A stretch of DNA of 33,583 bases from an uncultured Chloroflexota bacterium (GTDB lineage Bacteria > Chloroflexota > Anaerolineae > Anaerolineales > Villigracilaceae): positions 1 through 33,583 of the forward strand of contig CAIWRB010000204.1 of the NCBI GenBank assembly GCA_903914955.1, in the 5' to 3' direction. Of this stretch, positions 30,984 to 33,583 are shown in pieces. The notes under the pieces are model-generated. The model saw only the letters and a program-made list of their open reading frames with translations, ran no database searches and was not told the origin of the DNA. The position numbers were made by a program, and so were the translations under genes. Positions within the stretch are counted from its first letter, which is position 1. Each line of letters begins with the position of its first letter.

Positions 30984-31760
30984 ATGATGTTTAACATGAA
31001 AGTATTTCTTGCTGAGTTTATCGGAACATTTGCTCTTGTGTTCATTGGCGCAGGTGCAGGGATCGTCAATGCAGGGCTCCTTGGAGTTGCTCTTGCACAT
31101 GGGCTTACTCTGGCGGTGTTTGCGTATGCTTACGGGCATATTTCTGGTTCGCACGTTAACCCCGCTGTAACTTTTGGCCTCGCGTTGAATGGCACCATCA
31201 AATGGGCACAGGCTGTTTTCTATTGGATCGCACAATTCGCGGGTGCAATCCTGGCGGCTTTTTTACTTAAAACCATGTTGAATGCTGTTGATCCAACTCT
31301 TACCATCGAAGCTGGCGCGACCATTGGTGTCCTTACAGACAAGGCGCCTGTGTTGGCTATGATAGTTGAAGCAATCTTAACTTTCTTTCTGGTCAATACG
31401 ATTTTGCACACGGCTGTTGATGGGAAGGGCGGCCAGTTTGCGGGTTGGGCGATTGGTATGACGCTCACCATCGCCATTCTGGTTGGCGGGCCGTTCACGG
31501 GTGCGTCCCTGAATCCTGCGCGCACATTTGGAACCGCAATTTTTTCCAAGCCTGATATTACAAATGTTTACACCTATTTGATCTATCTGCTGGGACCGTT
31601 GCTTGGCTCAACATTCGCGGCACTTCTGTTCAAGTTCTTCACCAAACCAGAAGAGGATTTTGATGATGAGATCATAATGGACGAGGTTGAACTCGTTGAA
31701 GAGGAAGTAATTCCCGTGAAGGCGAAGAGATCCGTTTCAAGAAAAAAGACCCAAAAATAA
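30984..31760 (+). CDS. MIP-family channel (aquaporin/aquaglyceroporin) with a charged tail
   Basis: 258 aa, six helices with two NPA motifs: N59-P-A in GSHVNPAVT and N178-P-A in GASLNPARTFG. By spacing to the NPA motifs (20, 12 and 3 residues), the aromatic/arginine filter reads His39, Ile166, Ala175, Arg181, a set found in plant TIP channels rather than the usual AqpZ (F-H-T-R) or GlpF (W-G-F-R) sets. After the last helix comes an acidic stretch (EEDFDDEIIMDEVELVEEE) and a Lys/Arg-rich end, about 38 residues, uncommon in bacterial MIPs. The downstream glycerol kinase supports glycerol uptake; water, urea or ammonia are also possible. GGAG lies 4 bases before ATG 30984; ATG 30987 is spaced better. 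Confidence 0.9.
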   Translation: MMFNMKVFLAEFIGTFALVFIGAGAGIVNAGLLGVALAHGLTLAVFAYAYGHISGSHVNPAVTFGLALNGTIKWAQAVFYWIAQFAGAILAAFLLKTMLNAVDPTLTIEAGATIGVLTDKAPVLAMIVEAILTFFLVNTILHTAVDGKGGQFAGWAIGMTLTIAILVGGPFTGASLNPARTFGTAIFSKPDITNVYTYLIYLLGPLLGSTFAALLFKFFTKPEEDFDDEIIMDEVELVEEEVIPVKAKRSVSRKKTQK

Positions 31761-31787
31761 AGTTGATTGTCAAATAATCGAAAGCCG

Positions 31788-31822
31788 AAGCATCCCCGCC
31801 AATTTGATGGGGATGCTTTTTT
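31788..31822 (+). terminator. Intrinsic terminator between the aquaporin and glycerol kinase genes
   Basis: AAGCATCCCC (31788-31797) pairs perfectly with GGGGATGCTT (31809-31818) around an 11-base loop, followed by a T run to 31822. The kinase gene therefore needs its own promoter or read-through; TACAAT at 31872-31877 is the best -10 candidate. Confidence 0.88.
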
Positions 31823-31896
31823 ATGGAATATGGTCAGGCGATTTGTCGTTCTGGATTTTTGCGTTTTGTTTTACAATTACGGGATGGAGATAAGCT

Positions 31897-33378
31897 ATGA
31901 AAAAATATGTCGCCGCAATTGACCAGGGAACAACCAGTACTCGTTTTATGATATTCGATCATAGCGGGAATATTATCGCTGTTAACCAAAAGGAACACCG
32001 CCAAATTTTTCCCAAGCCTGGCTGGGTGGAGCATGATCCGCTGGAGATTTGGGCGCGAGTGCAGGAAGTGATGAGAGGTGCGCTGCAGGAGAGCGGACTT
32101 CAGTCCGCTGATATTGCTGCGATCGGAGTTACAAATCAACGCGAGACAACGGTTGTGTGGGATAAGTCCACGGGCAAGCCAGTCTACAACGCGATCGTCT
32201 GGCAGGACACACGCACAGATATTCTTTGTAATGAGCTAGCTAAAGATGGGGGGCAGGATCGTCTGCGTGAAAAAACAGGTTTGCCATTGGCTACATATTT
32301 TTCAGGCCCCAAAATAAAATGGATTCTTGATAACGTGGATAGTGTCCGCGCCAAAGCCGAAAAAGGGGAATTGGCATTCGGTAATATTGACTCATGGGTC
32401 ATCTGGAATTTAACGGGTGCGCACGTCACCGATGTGACCAATGCTTCGCGGACACTACTCATGAATCTGCATACATTGGATTGGGATGCTGACACCCTGA
32501 AACTGCTTAATATTCCGCGCGCGATTCTTCCTGAGATCAGATCATCGTCAGAGATTTATGGCACGGCGAAAATAATTTTGGAGGGTGTGCCTGTTGCTGG
32601 GGATCTGGGCGACCAGCAGGCAGCGCTTTTTGGTCAAACATGTTTCAGCGCGGGTGAAGCCAAGAATACTTACGGGACAGGCTGCTTCATGTTGATGAAC
32701 ATGGGCGAAATTCCAGTGCCTTCGAAATCTGGGTTGCTGACGACCCTTGGATACAAGATCGGGAATCAAAAAGCCGTGTATGCTCTCGAAGGCTCGATTG
32801 CGGTGACAGGCTCATTGGTTCAATGGCTGCGCGACAATTTGGGGATTATTCAAAAATCTTCCGATGTTGAAACGTTAGCGCAAACTGTGGAAGATAGCGG
32901 TGGTATTTATTTTGTCCCCGCATTTTCTGGCTTGTACGCCCCATATTGGAAATCGGATGCTCGCGGTGCGATTGTGGGCATGACCCGCTATGTGAACAAG
33001 GGTCACATTGCAAGGGCCGCTTTGGAAGCGACCGCGTATCAGACTTGCGAAGTCCTGGATGCCATGGAAGCAGATTCGGGCGTGAAATTGACCGCGCTTA
33101 AAGTCGATGGTGGAATGGTTTTCAATGAATTACTGATGCAGTTCCAATCCGATATTTTGGATGTGCCAGTCGTGCGCCCCAAAGTAGCAGAGACTACTGC
33201 GCTGGGAGCTGCCTACGCGGCAGGACTTGCTGTGGGCTTTTGGAAAAACTACGATGAATTACGGGCCAACTGGGGCGTGGATAAACGGTGGATTCCTAAA
33301 ATGTCCTCAAACCAGCGTGAGGGTTTATACTCAGGATGGAAGAAAGCCGTTACCCGCACTTTTGATTGGGTTGAATAA
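31897..33378 (+). CDS. glpK: Glycerol kinase
   Basis: 493 aa, full length. ATP-dependent phosphorylation of glycerol to glycerol-3-phosphate. FGGY fold with the N-terminal ATP motif [44 protein letters not shown], the glycerol-binding IVWQDTRT segment, [38 protein letters not shown] and the C-terminal [21 protein letters not shown] and [25 protein letters not shown] lies 6 bases before the ATG. Precedes glpD by 45 bases on the same strand. Confidence 0.95.
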   Translation: MKKYVAAIDQGTTSTRFMIFDHSGNIIAVNQKEHRQIFPKPGWVEHDPLEIWARVQEVMRGALQESGLQSADIAAIGVTNQRETTVVWDKSTGKPVYNAIVWQDTRTDILCNELAKDGGQDRLREKTGLPLATYFSGPKIKWILDNVDSVRAKAEKGELAFGNIDSWVIWNLTGAHVTDVTNASRTLLMNLHTLDWDADTLKLLNIPRAILPEIRSSSEIYGTAKIILEGVPVAGDLGDQQAALFGQTCFSAGEAKNTYGTGCFMLMNMGEIPVPSKSGLLTTLGYKIGNQKAVYALEGSIAVTGSLVQWLRDNLGIIQKSSDVETLAQTVEDSGGIYFVPAFSGLYAPYWKSDARGAIVGMTRYVNKGHIARAALEATAYQTCEVLDAMEADSGVKLTALKVDGGMVFNELLMQFQSDILDVPVVRPKVAETTALGAAYAAGLAVGFWKNYDELRANWGVDKRWIPKMSSNQREGLYSGWKKAVTRTFDWVE

Positions 33379-33423
33379 AATTTGTCGAAAGTCGATTACT
33401 GATTTCAGAAGTCTGGATAAAAA

Positions 33424-33583
33424 ATGAATCGAAACGAAATTCTCTCCTCTCTTAAATCCAATCCCGAAGTCTCCGTGTTGATAGTTGGCGCGGGTATCAA
33501 TGGGATTGGAACTTTCCGTGATCTGACTCTCAACGGTGTGGACGTGTTACTTGTTGACCGCGCAGATTTTTGCTCGGGCGCGA
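33424..33583 (+). CDS. glpD: Glycerol-3-phosphate dehydrogenase (FAD), 5' part, cut by the window edge
   Basis: 53 codons visible. After a short N-terminus comes the FAD-binding Rossmann motif VLIVGAGINGIG, then FRDLTLNGVDVLLVDRADFC, the usual start of GlpD. Oxidises glycerol-3-phosphate to dihydroxyacetone phosphate with electrons to the quinone pool. The gene follows glpK by 45 bases, so a glpKD operon is likely; the ribosome binding site is weak (GGAT). Confidence 0.88.
   Translation, partial: MNRNEILSSLKSNPEVSVLIVGAGINGIGTFRDLTLNGVDVLLVDRADFCSGA

Overview
The window looks like a chromosomal segment of a Chloroflexota bacterium, most likely class Anaerolineae. This is an inference from gene content: Thr/Pro-rich linkers in lipoproteins, an ECF sigma factor paired with a DUF5667-type anti-sigma, VanW and LCP envelope proteins without an outer-membrane set, and moderate GC. 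It is mostly housekeeping and envelope DNA with a few accessory patches. No prophage, CRISPR array or rRNA is visible.

Layout. 1-745 holds no intact gene; it contains a 424-bp MITE-like element (201-624) with perfect 16-bp terminal inverted repeats and a 6-bp target duplication, next to a protein-like remnant at the left edge. 746-3269: a GMC-type FAD oxidoreductase (-) divergent from a frameshifted LCM-type methyltransferase gene (+). 8722-3313 (-): a tightly packed six-gene operon that opens with acetyl-CoA acetyltransferase and ends with 3-hydroxybutyryl-CoA dehydrogenase. Between these two it carries an FGE-fold protein, a membrane-anchored solute-binding/VWA fusion, a small membrane protein and a DinB protein, with stop/start overlaps and a terminator. 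8842-10758 (+): S9 peptidase. 14024-10881 (-): a HerA-like ATPase and an ICMT/NnrU-type membrane protein. 16005-14208 (-): ECF sigma and putative anti-sigma. A PLD lipoprotein (-) and MurJ (+) diverge from an overlapping -10 palindrome at 17372-17379. 20915-18993 (-): xseA-xseB-divergent PAP2 protein.

21058-22200: HIT protein, group II truncated haemoglobin, and tRNA-Asn with a consensus promoter and a terminator. 25099-22222 (-): DsbA-like protein, a decayed DNA methyltransferase (one frameshift and two in-frame stops), an intact putative restriction endonuclease, and an SH3b lipoprotein. 25260-29456 (+): VanW protein, Trm112-like protein, HEAT-repeat protein and LCP ligase. 29532-30914: DUF4870-like protein (-) and Fmt (+). 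30984-33583 (+): aquaporin, glycerol kinase and the start of glycerol-3-phosphate dehydrogenase, i.e. glycerol uptake feeding triose phosphate.

Themes beyond the gene list: (i) degenerate heptamer tandem repeats at three loci, two of them within coding sequence (the HerA-like ATPase and the XseA C-terminus); (ii) several genes without a Shine-Dalgarno whose ATG sits 3-11 nt after a -10 hexamer, suggesting leaderless mRNAs; (iii) an R-M locus with a dead methylase beside an open nuclease frame; (iv) an aquaporin whose filter residues read H-I-A-R, like plant TIPs. The nearest thing to an undescribed system is the solute-binding/VWA + FGE-fold + small membrane protein block inside the thiolase operon; its function is unknown and I do not claim one.
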